The notes: generated by a model from the sequence alone, not told the origin. A DNA stretch of 64,000 nt from Bacteroidota bacterium (GCA_023437305.1 JAEZGN010000019.1:1-64000); one strand, 5' to 3'; shown: positions 8,791 through 17,876, counted from the stretch's first letter. Translations and numbers: made by a program.

Positions 8791-9957
8791 ATGCTTTATC
8801 CTATAAAAAAGAAAATGGTAAACTGGGTAGATGGTATGAAAATATCAAAAACTCACTTGCAACAAACAGAAGATTACTATGCAGATACGATTCGAGATGC
8901 TATTAGTATGAGACTGACTAATTGTAACTATGGTTTACTACCTCCATACAAAGGGGAAAAATCATCTTGTGATCTGGAAATGACGGAAAAGATTACAAAT
9001 AATATTGAAATAGAATTGAGGCTATGTAATGCTATCACCCCGGGAGGCTGTCGTATTGATATAAATCCGATAGATCATTCAGACTATTTGAGAATTGATC
9101 ATCATTTTGATCAGGCGCTTGAGGAGGAAGAGCAGAATAAGAAAGAAGATCAATCGTGGGATGTTATTTTAGTTGTACAGCCATTTGAACGTAAGCCGGA
9201 AGGAGTTCCCAACCCGGAAGAAACCCCTCCACGAAACCCTGATGCAGGGAAAACATATGATTTGTTTATTAAGCCGACAGGACAGATTGCAGCTGATGAA
9301 TTAGGAATGCACCATCTTATTGTAGGAAGAATTGTTAAACAAGGGCCTCATTATAGTGTAGATTCAAACTATATTCCTCCGTGCGTAACAATGAGTAGTC
9401 ATCCTGATTTAAAGAAATATTATGAATTGTTTGGAAAGTACCTTAATGAAATAGAAGTTTCATCTCAAAGAATAATTCAGAAAATACAGGATAAAAATAA
9501 CCAGTCCGATATAGCATATAGTATAAAGTTACTATGTGAAAAGATACTTATTTATATAGCAGAAATCCATTTTAACTATAAAAATAGAGGGCGTTTTTAT
9601 CAACCGATAGAAATAGTTAATACATTCTCCTCTTTTGCTCATGTATGTTATGTATCCATTGACTTTATAGCTCGAGCTAAGAAAGAAGAACTATTAAAAT
9701 ATTTCTATGAGTGGGCGGATATTAAGCCAGGTGCATTTTTGGAGCTCCTTTCCGATTTATTGGAATGCAAGTATAATCATCAAGATATAAGAAGTGTAAT
9801 GGTTCAAATAGAATCTTCTTTAGCTCTATTTTCTTTGTTGTGGAGCAAGTTGAGCGGTCTCGAATATATTGGACAGCACAAAGAAAATATTGTTGTGGCC
9901 GAAAAAGTGCAGAAAACAGAAACAGACAAACGTTCTGAGTGGACTATCTTGGACTAG
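8791..9957 (+). CDS. tssK: T6SS baseplate protein TssK
   Basis: TssK is a trimeric baseplate protein that links the wedge proteins to the membrane complex. In this system its partner at the membrane would be TssN. The 388-residue protein has the family N-terminus: a VNWVDGMKISKTHLQQTEDYY stretch corresponds to the W-x-x-G-x-x-L/I-x-x-x-H-x-Q signature of VasE/ImpJ proteins. The middle helical part and C-terminal domain have the expected order. It is shorter than proteobacterial TssK (about 440), as is usual for subtype iii. Position: 32 bases after tssN and 9 before tssG. The start could also be the in-frame ATG at residue 9. Confidence 0.87.
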   Translation: MLYPIKKKMVNWVDGMKISKTHLQQTEDYYADTIRDAISMRLTNCNYGLLPPYKGEKSSCDLEMTEKITNNIEIELRLCNAITPGGCRIDINPIDHSDYLRIDHHFDQALEEEEQNKKEDQSWDVILVVQPFERKPEGVPNPEETPPRNPDAGKTYDLFIKPTGQIAADELGMHHLIVGRIVKQGPHYSVDSNYIPPCVTMSSHPDLKKYYELFGKYLNEIEVSSQRIIQKIQDKNNQSDIAYSIKLLCEKILIYIAEIHFNYKNRGRFYQPIEIVNTFSSFAHVCYVSIDFIARAKKEELLKYFYEWADIKPGAFLELLSDLLECKYNHQDIRSVMVQIESSLALFSLLWSKLSGLEYIGQHKENIVVAEKVQKTETDKRSEWTILD

Positions 9958-9966
9958 GATACAAAT

Positions 9967-10926
9967 ATGTTGTACGAAAATATCTTAAATCTAGAAGACT
10001 CTTCGATGAATATTAACTCGATAGAGTCTGATTATAAATCGGAAGTAATCGTTGCCAATTTAATTATGCACGGATACGATCCCAATCAGATGCTTCTTAT
10101 CCGTAAGGGAGCTATGAGAAGGGGCTTTGCAAAAGATATTGAGCATATCGAATTTCAGTTTTCGGAGCACGATTTGCGTGACTACCTAAATATATACATC
10201 AACAGAGAAAGTATATATGATATTCTGCCTGAAGGACTGTTTCATCAACCAATAAATAAAAGTAAATCTAAGCAGAAAGATGATATACTTGACGAGATAA
10301 AGCACCATAGACAAGAAGAATTTTTTGCCCGTAAATTTTTTCAGTTATTTGAGGTTGAAGTAGACAGAGCACTTACTGATATTTATTTATGGGAGCTTGG
10401 CTTTTATCGGAGAATGAGCAATAAGAATTTTACAAATATATTCTTAGCGCATTGGCCCATATTGAAATATTTCAACTCCAGACAGTCTATCCTATTTATA
10501 TACATACTATCTATTCTGCATAAGGTTAGAAACCAGCATTCGGAAGTAGAAGACATTATTTCAATCATCCTCGATGTTCCGGTCAAAATATCGTCTACCA
10601 AAATATTACACAAAGACGTTGATCAGGATAGTTATAAATCCCAGATTGGTATTGCGAGTTTGGGGGTCAACTTTGTCTTGGGCGATTTGTTTGATGATGG
10701 AATAGATGATCTTAAAGTAACCATTGGTCCCATATCTGCTAAAAAAATGAATTATTTCATGCCCCCCAACAAAGGAGGTTTTATTCTCGATAAGCTATGT
10801 GATCTCCTTCTTACAGCAGATGCATTTATTGTAAAGGATTTTAAAATCTCGCCCGAAGATTCTGTATTCATCTTGTCTGACGATAAAGCTATTAATTCAC
10901 AACTCGGACTTGATACCTTTTTATAA
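9967..10926 (+). CDS. tssG: T6SS baseplate protein TssG
   Basis: TssG is the smaller wedge protein that pairs with two TssF copies in the baseplate. This 319-residue protein is soluble. It has a helical N-terminal part with a conserved IRKGAMRRGFAKDI stretch near residue 45 and a C-terminal part with LGDLFDDGIDDLKVTIGPI (about 238-256), as in Bacteroidota TssG. It ends the tssE-F-N-K-G operon. Its stop codon is separated by a single base from the stop codon of tssH on the other strand, so there is no room for an independent terminator. Confidence 0.82.
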   Translation: MLYENILNLEDSSMNINSIESDYKSEVIVANLIMHGYDPNQMLLIRKGAMRRGFAKDIEHIEFQFSEHDLRDYLNIYINRESIYDILPEGLFHQPINKSKSKQKDDILDEIKHHRQEEFFARKFFQLFEVEVDRALTDIYLWELGFYRRMSNKNFTNIFLAHWPILKYFNSRQSILFIYILSILHKVRNQHSEVEDIISIILDVPVKISSTKILHKDVDQDSYKSQIGIASLGVNFVLGDLFDDGIDDLKVTIGPISAKKMNYFMPPNKGGFILDKLCDLLLTADAFIVKDFKISPEDSVFILSDDKAINSQLGLDTFL

Positions 10927-10927
10927 A

Positions 10928-13456
10928 CTATAAACGAGGAGTAACTTGTGAAGTTACTTCTTTTTCAGACTCTTCTGTTATTTTTTCAGAATTTTTTATA
11001 GTCCATTTAAGTTCATTGTTCTCGGCTAATTCAATAATAACTTTGCTGCCATATCCAATCTTACCATTTATTATATAACGAGATATCGGACGTCGTAAAT
11101 AATTTCTTAAAACTCCGGCTAACTGTCGCGCTCCATACTTGGGGGTGAAATCTTTATTCGCAAGCATCCGTTTTGCGGCTTCATCAATAATAAGTTCTAT
11201 TCCTTGTTTTTCTAAAGGGGAATATAGACTTTTCAATTGTATGTTAAATATTGATAGTAATATATCTTCGCTAATAGGAGAAAATGGAACTATTTCTGAA
11301 AGACGAGCTAAAAATTCGGGACGGAAATAGCGGCCCATTACTTCCATCATTTGAATTGTTGTAGGGCGTTTTCCTTGAGTCAATTGCTCTGCAAGCCATT
11401 CGCTGCCGACGTTTGATGTGAATATTATGATAGCATTAGAGAAATCACCCTCTTTACCCAATCTATCATGGAGCTTTCCCTCATCCATAATTTGAAGAAA
11501 AATGTCATAAACAGATTGGTGTGCTTTTTCTATTTCATCAAACAATACTACGGCGTATGGCTGTTGACGTATTTTATTTACCAGAAGACCTCCTTCTTCA
11601 TATCCTACATATCCCGGAGGAGCTCCATATAATAAAGCTGCTGAATGTTCTTCTTTAAACTCAGACATATCGAAACGGATCATTGCTTTTTCGTCATTGA
11701 ATAATGCTTCGGCGAGAGCTTTTACTAATTCGGTTTTCCCTGTTCCTGTGGGCCCAAGGAAGAAAAAAGATCCGATAGGCTGTCCGGGTTTGTTAAGCCC
11801 GCTTCGGGACTCAAGAATAGCATCTGATAAAGATTTTAATGCATTGTCTTGCCCCACAACTCTTTTCCGGAGTATGTCTTCCATAGTGAGCAATCTTTCT
11901 CTCTCTTGCGATTGTATCTTACCAATTGGGATACCGGTTTTATTAGATATAATTGCAGTAACTTCATGTGCACTTATCTCTTCTATCTTATTCTTACAAA
12001 ACTCTTGCAAGGTATCGAGTGCGTTATGAAGATATGCAAGCATTGTGTTGTAGTCATTTATAGCTGTTACATCCGATTCGTCGGTGAGCATACCCAGTAG
12101 AATAGGGCTTAACCGGTTTTGCATCCCAAAGTATATGAATTTGAGCTTATTCAGCAGTTCTTCTTTAGTACTTTCTTTGTCATCTTCTATTTTATCTATC
12201 TCTTTTGTAAAATAGAGGATATCTTTGTTTGCTGTTTCATTAATCATTTTAGCTGCCGACATAGTTCTATCCAGTAAGTCGATTGCCGAGTCGGGCAGCT
12301 TTCTATCTTTTGTATATCGTTTTGCTAATCTTACACATTCACCCACGGCATTTTTTGATACTTTCAGGTTATGGTAACTTGCATACTTATCGATAACAAA
12401 CTCTAACATACTTTCTGCCGATTTGATATCCGGCTCTTCTATTTTAAGTACTTCAAATCTACGATTAAATGCATGGTCCGGCTCTATGAATTTTCGGTAA
12501 TCATCGTTTGTTGTGATTCCTATTAGAGTGAGATCTCCTCTCGACATTTCAGGTTTCAATATATTAGCAGCACCTGTATTTCCTTGTTTCGGGTCTAGTA
12601 AAACATGCACTTCATCAATAAATAAGATAGCTTTATCAATAGTTCTTATCTCTTTTATGATACTCTTCAGCCTGTCTTCTATTTCTCCCTTATAGGTGGC
12701 TCCGGCAATAAGATTGCCTGTATCCAGCTCGTATATAGTAGTGCCATCAAGATAAGAAGGCACATCTCTGTCTACAATTCGACGGATAAGCCCATCCACC
12801 AGTGCTGTTTTTCCTACACCCGAATCGCCAATAATCATAACATTAGGTTTACTTCTTCTACCTAATATTTCCATCATCATTCTTATTTCACCCTCGCGAT
12901 TTATAATATCATTAGTTTTCAGATCTAGTGATTGCGCCATTTTATCAATGCAATATTTGTGTAATGCTGCTGTTGATACATCTGCTTGGGAATCATATAA
13001 TTCATGAGCAATACTGTGTGCAATATTACCTGCATCTATATATAAATCGAGTATATCACTTTCTCTTATCGGAAATGATTTTAACTGATCAGATGTAAAC
13101 CCAATACCTGGTTTAGCTAGAGCTGTCAGTACGCATAGGGGATTGATTTCCAGTAGCCCAAGTTTTATGCGTACATTATCTGCTTCTTCAAAAACTCTTG
13201 GTATATTTTCATCGCCAACAATATCTTTTGGAGATCCTATTTTGGGATAATCATCTATTCTTACATCGGCCCATTCTTCAAAATAGGCAACTTCCTTCTC
13301 CAGATGAGATATTAATCCTTGAAGTCCTACTTCTTTATGCAAAAGACCTTTTAGTAAGTGTGCAGGTGAGTAATATTCGTTTCCGTACTCTCTTGCAATA
13401 GCTTGAGATATTCTGATTGCAGTTTTTACCGAATCATTTAAATTTAAGAAGTCCAT
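10928..13456 (-). CDS. tssH: T6SS sheath-recycling ATPase TssH (ClpV)
   Basis: TssH is a AAA+ unfoldase of the ClpB/ClpV type that dismantles contracted TssB-TssC sheaths. The 842-residue protein has an N-terminal Clp repeat domain (1-145), a first AAA+ module with Walker A GDSGVGKT (210-217) and Walker B ILFIDE (277-282), a short middle helical region (about 400-480), and a second AAA+ module with Walker A GPTGTGKT (568-575), Walker B VVLFDEIE and a ClpB-type C-terminal D2-small domain. The short middle domain and the position in the T6SS locus argue for ClpV rather than general ClpB. It is transcribed alone on the minus strand, from a promoter region shared with the first hcp gene. Confidence 0.93.
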   Translation of the reverse strand: MDFLNLNDSVKTAIRISQAIAREYGNEYYSPAHLLKGLLHKEVGLQGLISHLEKEVAYFEEWADVRIDDYPKIGSPKDIVGDENIPRVFEEADNVRIKLGLLEINPLCVLTALAKPGIGFTSDQLKSFPIRESDILDLYIDAGNIAHSIAHELYDSQADVSTAALHKYCIDKMAQSLDLKTNDIINREGEIRMMMEILGRRSKPNVMIIGDSGVGKTALVDGLIRRIVDRDVPSYLDGTTIYELDTGNLIAGATYKGEIEDRLKSIIKEIRTIDKAILFIDEVHVLLDPKQGNTGAANILKPEMSRGDLTLIGITTNDDYRKFIEPDHAFNRRFEVLKIEEPDIKSAESMLEFVIDKYASYHNLKVSKNAVGECVRLAKRYTKDRKLPDSAIDLLDRTMSAAKMINETANKDILYFTKEIDKIEDDKESTKEELLNKLKFIYFGMQNRLSPILLGMLTDESDVTAINDYNTMLAYLHNALDTLQEFCKNKIEEISAHEVTAIISNKTGIPIGKIQSQERERLLTMEDILRKRVVGQDNALKSLSDAILESRSGLNKPGQPIGSFFFLGPTGTGKTELVKALAEALFNDEKAMIRFDMSEFKEEHSAALLYGAPPGYVGYEEGGLLVNKIRQQPYAVVLFDEIEKAHQSVYDIFLQIMDEGKLHDRLGKEGDFSNAIIIFTSNVGSEWLAEQLTQGKRPTTIQMMEVMGRYFRPEFLARLSEIVPFSPISEDILLSIFNIQLKSLYSPLEKQGIELIIDEAAKRMLANKDFTPKYGARQLAGVLRNYLRRPISRYIINGKIGYGSKVIIELAENNELKWTIKNSEKITEESEKEVTSQVTPRL

Positions 13457-13807
13457 TTGTAATAATGGTATTATTTGGAATGTGTTTGTAAAAATTGTGT
13501 ATCTTGTACAAAGATATAAGAAATAATGAAAAATACACCTTTCATATATTATACTTTCAAACTATGCGAACGTAAACGTAAAAATTATATAAATTATAAA
13601 CTTAAACAGTAAAAAAGTAGTCAGATTAAAAAATAATATTTAAAATTGCAATTAGAACAAATTCTGGAGAGACAGAATATTAACACATGCATAAACATTA
13701 TAAATTAGATAACACAAACTAATTCATTTAAACGGATCGCAAACTTTAACTTAATCACTCTTGATTATTTTAGAACTTACACAATTTATTAATTAAACTT
13801 ATCAATT
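13457..13807. other. Divergent regulatory region between tssH and hcp
   Basis: This 351-base AT-rich region holds no convincing gene. CAAAGATA at 13509-13516 reads as TATCTTTG on the minus strand, a match to the -7 consensus, about 50 bases before the tssH start. For the first hcp gene I found no exact TAnnTTTG box. The long leader of a very highly expressed gene such as hcp is expected to contain its promoter. Confidence 0.55.
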
Positions 13808-14197
13808 ATGGCTTTTAAAGCAAATTTGAAATTTGAAGGCAAAGAATACGATGTTATTCAGTGCAGTTACTCATTCCATCGTGATGTAGATTTGAAAGGT
13901 CGCCCATCATCTAATGTATATGGTGGTAGCATAGTATTAGAAATAGAGTCTACTGAAGACACAACGGTTTTTGCCCAAATGGTGAATCAATTCAAGCCAA
14001 ATTCGGGTACTATTACCTTTAATAAAGGACATGAAGAGGCTAAAATGAAGGAATTGAGTTGGGAAAACGGTTACATAGTCAAATACTCCGAATCGTTAGA
14101 TGTAATTGGACGTGAGCCGATGTCTCTTTGTTTTGTTGTTTCGGCAGAAAAAATCAAAATGGAGAATGTCGAAATTGAGCAAAAATGGCCTCGATAA
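13808..14197 (+). CDS. tssD: T6SS inner-tube protein TssD (Hcp), copy 1
   Basis: Hcp forms the hexameric rings that stack into the T6SS inner tube and are secreted. The 129-residue protein begins FKANLKFEGKEYDVI and contains the hallmark GRPSSNVYGG turn (residues 32-41), the KPNSGTITF strand and the KELSWENGYI motif, all typical of subtype iii TssD. It has no signal peptide. A second, very similar copy follows after 43 bases. Two canonical copies may supply enough tube protein or separate tube from cargo-binding roles. The long upstream leader suggests its own strong promoter. Confidence 0.95.
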   Translation: MAFKANLKFEGKEYDVIQCSYSFHRDVDLKGRPSSNVYGGSIVLEIESTEDTTVFAQMVNQFKPNSGTITFNKGHEEAKMKELSWENGYIVKYSESLDVIGREPMSLCFVVSAEKIKMENVEIEQKWPR

Positions 14198-14240
14198 ACG
14201 AAACCCTTAACACAATTATTAACAATTAAAAAGAAAGAAC

Positions 14241-14633
14241 ATGTCATTTAGAGCAAGTTTAAATTTTGAAGGCAAAGAATTTGATGTAATCAAATGTAAT
14301 TACTCTGTCGAAAGAGAAGTTGACTCGAAAGGCCGTCCATCTTCTAATCTTTATGGAGGCAAAATCGAAATTGAAGTAGAATCTACAGATGATATTTCCA
14401 TAATAGAGAAGATGGCTATGCAGTTCAAGCCACACAAAGGAACTATTACTTTCAAGAAAGATGATGAAGATTCTAAAATGAAAGAATTAAGCTGGGAAAA
14501 CGGATATATTATTGATTTTAAAGAAGCAATAAATATCGTAGGAGATTTGCCGATGAGTATTCGTTTTGTAGTATCTGCTCAAACGTTGAAAATGGGAGAT
14601 GCCAGTTTTACTCAAAATTGGCCGGAAATGTAA
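14241..14633 (+). CDS. tssD: T6SS inner-tube protein TssD (Hcp), copy 2
   Basis: A second canonical Hcp of 130 residues. It shares with copy 1 the FRASLNFEGKEFDVI start, GRPSSNLYGG, GTITFKK and KELSWENGYI, and differs mostly at surface-type positions. It is a tandem duplicate that has clearly diverged, so both copies are probably under selection. It starts 43 bases after copy 1 with no terminator seen between them. A 120-base gap follows before the next Hcp-like gene. Confidence 0.94.
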   Translation: MSFRASLNFEGKEFDVIKCNYSVEREVDSKGRPSSNLYGGKIEIEVESTDDISIIEKMAMQFKPHKGTITFKKDDEDSKMKELSWENGYIIDFKEAINIVGDLPMSIRFVVSAQTLKMGDASFTQNWPEM

Positions 14634-14753
14634 TATTCGTCTAAAATAGAAACGCAAAGGGGAAATGTCAAACAACATTTTCTCTTTGTTTATGTTTAAG
14701 ACAAAACATCTTCTTTTAGATTAGGACAACACAACTTATACAATACTTATATC

Positions 14754-15179
14754 ATGAATCATGATCATTACAAGGCTTATATAAAACTACAGATTCCACA
14801 GAAAGAAAATATAATGGGATTATCTCAGCATAGGTTTGAGATTATAGGCTGTGAATACAACTTCAAGAGAAAAATTAATAATGTTGGAGAGCCTTGTTCT
14901 GAAATAATGGGTGGAGAGATAAAACTATCATTGGTAAATATGCCAGCAGATACCTTAATGACTTGGATGTTTGATCATATAAAACGCTTCAACGGAGAAA
15001 TATCAATCATAGATGCAGGGAGCAGTACCTTAGAACAAACATACTTCACAAATGCTAAATGTATGAGTATCCATATGCATTACAAGCTCGATAGAGCGAT
15101 TCAAACAATTATAGAATTAGTAATTTGGTCAGACTGTATAAGGATTGGCAATACTTATTTTGAGTTTTCTAAAGTATGA
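14754..15179 (+). CDS. Divergent Hcp (TssD)-like protein A
   Basis: This 141-residue protein keeps the outline of Hcp but has lost most signature residues. A strand HRFEIIGCEYNFKR matches EFDVIKCNYSVER, EPCSEIMGGEIKLSL matches RPSSNLYGGKIEIEV, and FNGEISI matches HKGTITF. The ELSWENG motif is replaced. It carries about 20 extra N-terminal residues. Its stop overlaps the start of the next gene (ATGA), so the two are translationally coupled. Possible roles are a modified tube ring, a tip or cap ring, or an effector carrier; none can be chosen from sequence alone. Confidence 0.72.
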   Translation: MNHDHYKAYIKLQIPQKENIMGLSQHRFEIIGCEYNFKRKINNVGEPCSEIMGGEIKLSLVNMPADTLMTWMFDHIKRFNGEISIIDAGSSTLEQTYFTNAKCMSIHMHYKLDRAIQTIIELVIWSDCIRIGNTYFEFSKV

Positions 15180-15748
15180 ATTTTCTAAAAAGAATATCAA
15201 AGATCTTTTATCGGGAAAACCCTGACACATCAAATAATCAGACTTTATCCGATCAAGTATTTACTCCGAATGCAAATAAAGATGATAAGTCAGAATGTGC
15301 GGATAATAATTCTCCAATAGAGTATGGAGTTGTAGTAAAGTTTAAATTTAAAGGTCTGGAATATACTTTAGAAGAGTTTGAATTAAATTTTGATCAGCCA
15401 ATTAATGCTAGAGGAAAACTCGATGGACGTCCGAGAGGCGGCATAATGACTTTAGTCTTTTCTGATGCTTTGAGTAATGAAATCAACGATTGGATACAAA
15501 AAGAAGGTGTGACCCAAAATGGGGAAATAATATTTTACTCTTACAAATCGAAGATAGATGAAGGTGCTTTGCTAAATATAGCTTTTTCTGAAGCGTATTG
15601 CATCCATTATAAAAAGAGTATAAATATAAAGAACGGATTGATAACGACGTTAGTTATATCTCCTCGATCAATTAAGGTCGGAAATAACGAATTCGAAAAT
15701 ATCTGGAAGACAAGTAAGGAGCTTCCATATACAATAAAGAGTAATTAA
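15176..15748 (+). CDS. Divergent Hcp (TssD)-like protein B with N-terminal extension
   Basis: This 190-residue protein has a hydrophilic N-terminal extension of about 50 residues and then a TssD-like domain. GLEYTLEEFELNFDQPINARGKLDGRPRGGIM corresponds in shape to the Hcp strand plus GRPSSNVYGG turn, and NGEIIFY to GTITF. The coding start overlaps the end of the preceding divergent Hcp gene by 4 bases, and tssB follows after 31 bases. The extension has no membrane helix or signal peptide. It may be a specialised tube or adaptor ring. The Hcp relation is weaker than for copies 1 and 2 but visible. Confidence 0.68.
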   Translation: MNFLKRISKIFYRENPDTSNNQTLSDQVFTPNANKDDKSECADNNSPIEYGVVVKFKFKGLEYTLEEFELNFDQPINARGKLDGRPRGGIMTLVFSDALSNEINDWIQKEGVTQNGEIIFYSYKSKIDEGALLNIAFSEAYCIHYKKSINIKNGLITTLVISPRSIKVGNNEFENIWKTSKELPYTIKSN

Positions 15749-15779
15749 TATACTATTATAAACAAAAAAACGAATAATT

Positions 15780-16250
15780 ATGGCAATGTTTGAATATGGA
15801 GTAGGGGGTAATGAAGTTAAAATTGATGCTTCGGAAGCGATTGCCGATATCCCTTTTAACCGTACTCTCTTAGTCGAAAAATTAACAAATGAAGATCCTA
15901 TCAATCCCGAACTAGCAGAAGGACTTGATACTATTGAAGATGTTTTTGAGCATTTCAAACCAAATATTGATATAGAGTTTGAAAATGAAGATGGGCAAGA
16001 GATTGTAGAAAACTTTAAGTTTAAGACTGTTGCAGATTTTTTAGCTAAAAATATGATGCAAAATAGTCCCTATCTCAATGAACTCGGTAGCCAGAAAGAA
16101 TTTTATAATAAAACGATAAAACAATTACGTTCAAATAAAATCTTACAGAAGGTGCTTCAAAATGCGGAGACAAAAGCTGCGTTTATCGAAGCTTTGAGAG
16201 GTTTGATGATCGAGTTGGAATCTTACGATAGTGCTCCGGTGAATGAGTAA
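15780..16250 (+). CDS. tssB: T6SS sheath protein TssB
   Basis: TssB is the small subunit of the contractile sheath and forms heterodimers with TssC. The 156-residue product has the normal size for the family. It shows the AEGLDTIEDVFEHFKPNIDIEFENEDG stretch that corresponds to the conserved F-x-x-x-x-P-x-x-V region of VipA proteins. The C-terminal helix (about 115-150) has the KTAFIEALRGLMIEL-like pattern that inserts into TssC. It lies directly before tssC (16 bases), as in nearly all T6SS loci. Cytoplasmic, no signal peptide. Confidence 0.93.
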   Translation: MAMFEYGVGGNEVKIDASEAIADIPFNRTLLVEKLTNEDPINPELAEGLDTIEDVFEHFKPNIDIEFENEDGQEIVENFKFKTVADFLAKNMMQNSPYLNELGSQKEFYNKTIKQLRSNKILQKVLQNAETKAAFIEALRGLMIELESYDSAPVNE

Positions 16251-16266
16251 TATTTAGAAATATATA

Positions 16267-17667
16267 ATGTTAAAAATAATTATGTCAAAGGAAGAAAAAA
16301 TGTTGCAAGCCACAGTGCAGGAACAAGCTGTAAGAGAGGCTGTAAAGGACAAAAGGATACAAGAGAGTGCTTTACTGGAGGCTATTAATAAGTTAGCTAA
16401 ATTTGGTGGATTCACATTTTTAGAGTCATCAATTGATGGGGTGCAAAATCTCAATCCGGAAAGAAAAGCTCGCAAGAAAATATTTTTGACAGATGAATCT
16501 AAGAGAGCTGAGAGGAAAGAGCTTAAAAATCGATTGGGAATGTGGATTGATCTCTTATCTGAAACAAAAGATACTACAGAGATGCTGGATAAAAGCAAAC
16601 AAAAAGAAGCTTTTGTTTCAGAACTTTTAGATAAAAATTTGTTTAAAGCTATTGAAACGGTGAAGGAATTAGAGCGCTCTTATCGTTCTGTTATGCTTTT
16701 CTATAAGAATACAGAATCAGATAAATTGAAGAATATATCTATACTCAATGCCACGCCGGAACAAATAACAGATTTAGATAATTCAAGATTCATTGATTTT
16801 GTTAATAGCGAACTAAAACAACATTATGATCGTCTTGATTTGAGAGAAAATTATTCAATATTAGTGTTACCTGGCTATCTTGGTTCAAATAAAGTAATTG
16901 AAAAATGGTCTAAAATAGCATACGAAAATAAAGTTATGCTATTCACAGATTTTGCAGACCTTGAAAAGCCAGATGATGTAATTGATATGTTCTTTTCTGC
17001 AAATCATACAGGAGGAGATACATTTAAGGCTAATACATGTATGACTTGTAACTGGCTCATCGGTAGACAAAAATATGCGAGCCTTGGAGAAACAGAAGAC
17101 TTGCATATCTCGCCGGCAGCAGCATTGGCCGGAAAGGTTTATTATACATTGATGTCGCAGGTAACAGCCGGTAAAAAGCATGGTGGAATAAATGAAGTAG
17201 ACGGCGTAGTATTTCCTCTTAAAAAAAGTGAGATATCGCAATTGGATAAAGTAGGACTTATCCCAATGGTGAATGAATATGGAAAAGTAATGGCATTTTC
17301 AGCCAAAACATTGTTTAATGGAGATAACCTTGGTTTGCAAACTTATTCTGTTGTCCGAGTTTTTGATTATATAACGAAAGTTCTTATTGATTTTCTCAAT
17401 AGAAGAGCTTTTGAGAATTGGAGTTCTAAAACCGAAAAAGATCTGCGGATGCAAATTATTAAATTTTTAGATGGCATACAAGGAGCAGATCGATTGATAG
17501 AGAAATTTAAAATAAATAGATTTGAACGAGATCCTAAGCAAAAAGACCGGATTTATTTAGATTTGCATATAACGCCATTCTTTCCTGCTAAAAGTTTTGT
17601 TATTAAACTCGATGGTACGAAGGGTGATGATGATGTAGACTGGGAATCTGAATATGCTCAACAATAA
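16267..17667 (+). CDS. tssC: T6SS sheath protein TssC
   Basis: TssC is the large subunit of the contractile sheath. The product has 466 residues from the ATG at 16267, or 461 from an in-frame ATG at 16282 (MSKEEKM), which is equally possible. A typical DxxxxELxxHYDRLDLRENYSI region lies near residue 180, and the C-terminal ATPase-contact and strand-exchange region ends with FFPAKSFVIKLDG. It ends the plus-strand T6SS block. A strong hairpin terminator follows 24 bases after the stop codon. No vgrG or PAAR gene follows it in this window. Confidence 0.93.
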   Translation: MLKIIMSKEEKMLQATVQEQAVREAVKDKRIQESALLEAINKLAKFGGFTFLESSIDGVQNLNPERKARKKIFLTDESKRAERKELKNRLGMWIDLLSETKDTTEMLDKSKQKEAFVSELLDKNLFKAIETVKELERSYRSVMLFYKNTESDKLKNISILNATPEQITDLDNSRFIDFVNSELKQHYDRLDLRENYSILVLPGYLGSNKVIEKWSKIAYENKVMLFTDFADLEKPDDVIDMFFSANHTGGDTFKANTCMTCNWLIGRQKYASLGETEDLHISPAAALAGKVYYTLMSQVTAGKKHGGINEVDGVVFPLKKSEISQLDKVGLIPMVNEYGKVMAFSAKTLFNGDNLGLQTYSVVRVFDYITKVLIDFLNRRAFENWSSKTEKDLRMQIIKFLDGIQGADRLIEKFKINRFERDPKQKDRIYLDLHITPFFPAKSFVIKLDGTKGDDDVDWESEYAQQ

Positions 17668-17690
17668 TTAGTTAATACTCATTTTTTTCA

Positions 17691-17726
17691 AAGAGTTATA
17701 GGATAATTATCTTATAGCTCTTTTTT
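17691..17726 (+). terminator. Rho-independent terminator after tssC
   Basis: AAGAGTTATAGGATAA (17691-17706) can pair with TTATCTTATAGCTCTT (17707-17722) with only two G-U pairs; the centre opens to form the loop. A run of six T (17721-17726) follows. This ends the T6SS transcript and insulates the next locus. Confidence 0.85.
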
Positions 17727-17845
17727 ATAGATTAAAGATATGTTATTGATTAAGTGAAATAGAAATTCTCATTGGTTGTGTTTGTGTGCTGGACTGAAAA
17801 AGTTCATTTGTTTAGAATATTTAACATTATTTGATCGATATTTAT

Positions 17846-17876
17846 TTTGAAGTTAATCGTTTTAGCTTTATATTTG
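17846..17876 (+). promoter_or_regulatory. Promoter of the lacI/PUL transcript
   Basis: TTTG at 17846-17849 and TATATTTG at 17869-17876 are separated by 19 bases, which matches the Bacteroidetes sigma factor consensus in both elements and spacing. The transcript would start near 17883, about 80 bases before the lacI ATG. A repeated motif lies between the two elements and is described as a candidate operator. Confidence 0.8.
17852..17865. promoter_or_regulatory. Candidate LacI operator in the lacI promoter
   Basis: GTTAATCGTTTTAG lies between the -33 and -7 elements. It shares 11 bases (GTTAATCGTTT) with a near-palindrome before fucP and with a third copy at the start of the lipoprotein gene. 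A central CG within an imperfect palindrome is usual for LacI-family operators. In this place bound repressor would block the promoter, giving autoregulation. The binding is inferred. Confidence 0.55.

Noticed and set aside
8721..8906. Short 61-codon frame across the tssN-tssK junction
   Set aside because: Overlaps both genes in another frame and has no family or start signal.
11697..12029. Plus-strand reading frame opposite tssH
   Set aside because: Antisense to the AAA+ core of tssH, low-complexity Ser/Leu-rich product, no start signals.
10928..13456. General heat-shock ClpB
   Set aside because: The middle coiled-coil domain is much shorter than in ClpB, and the gene lies between tssG and hcp.
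857..17667. Phage tail or contractile injection (eCIS) cluster instead of T6SS
   Set aside because: The presence of ClpV, TssK, Hcp paralogues and the TssN/O/P/R envelope genes, and absence of tail fibre, tape measure and eCIS AAA ATPase genes, support T6SS subtype iii.
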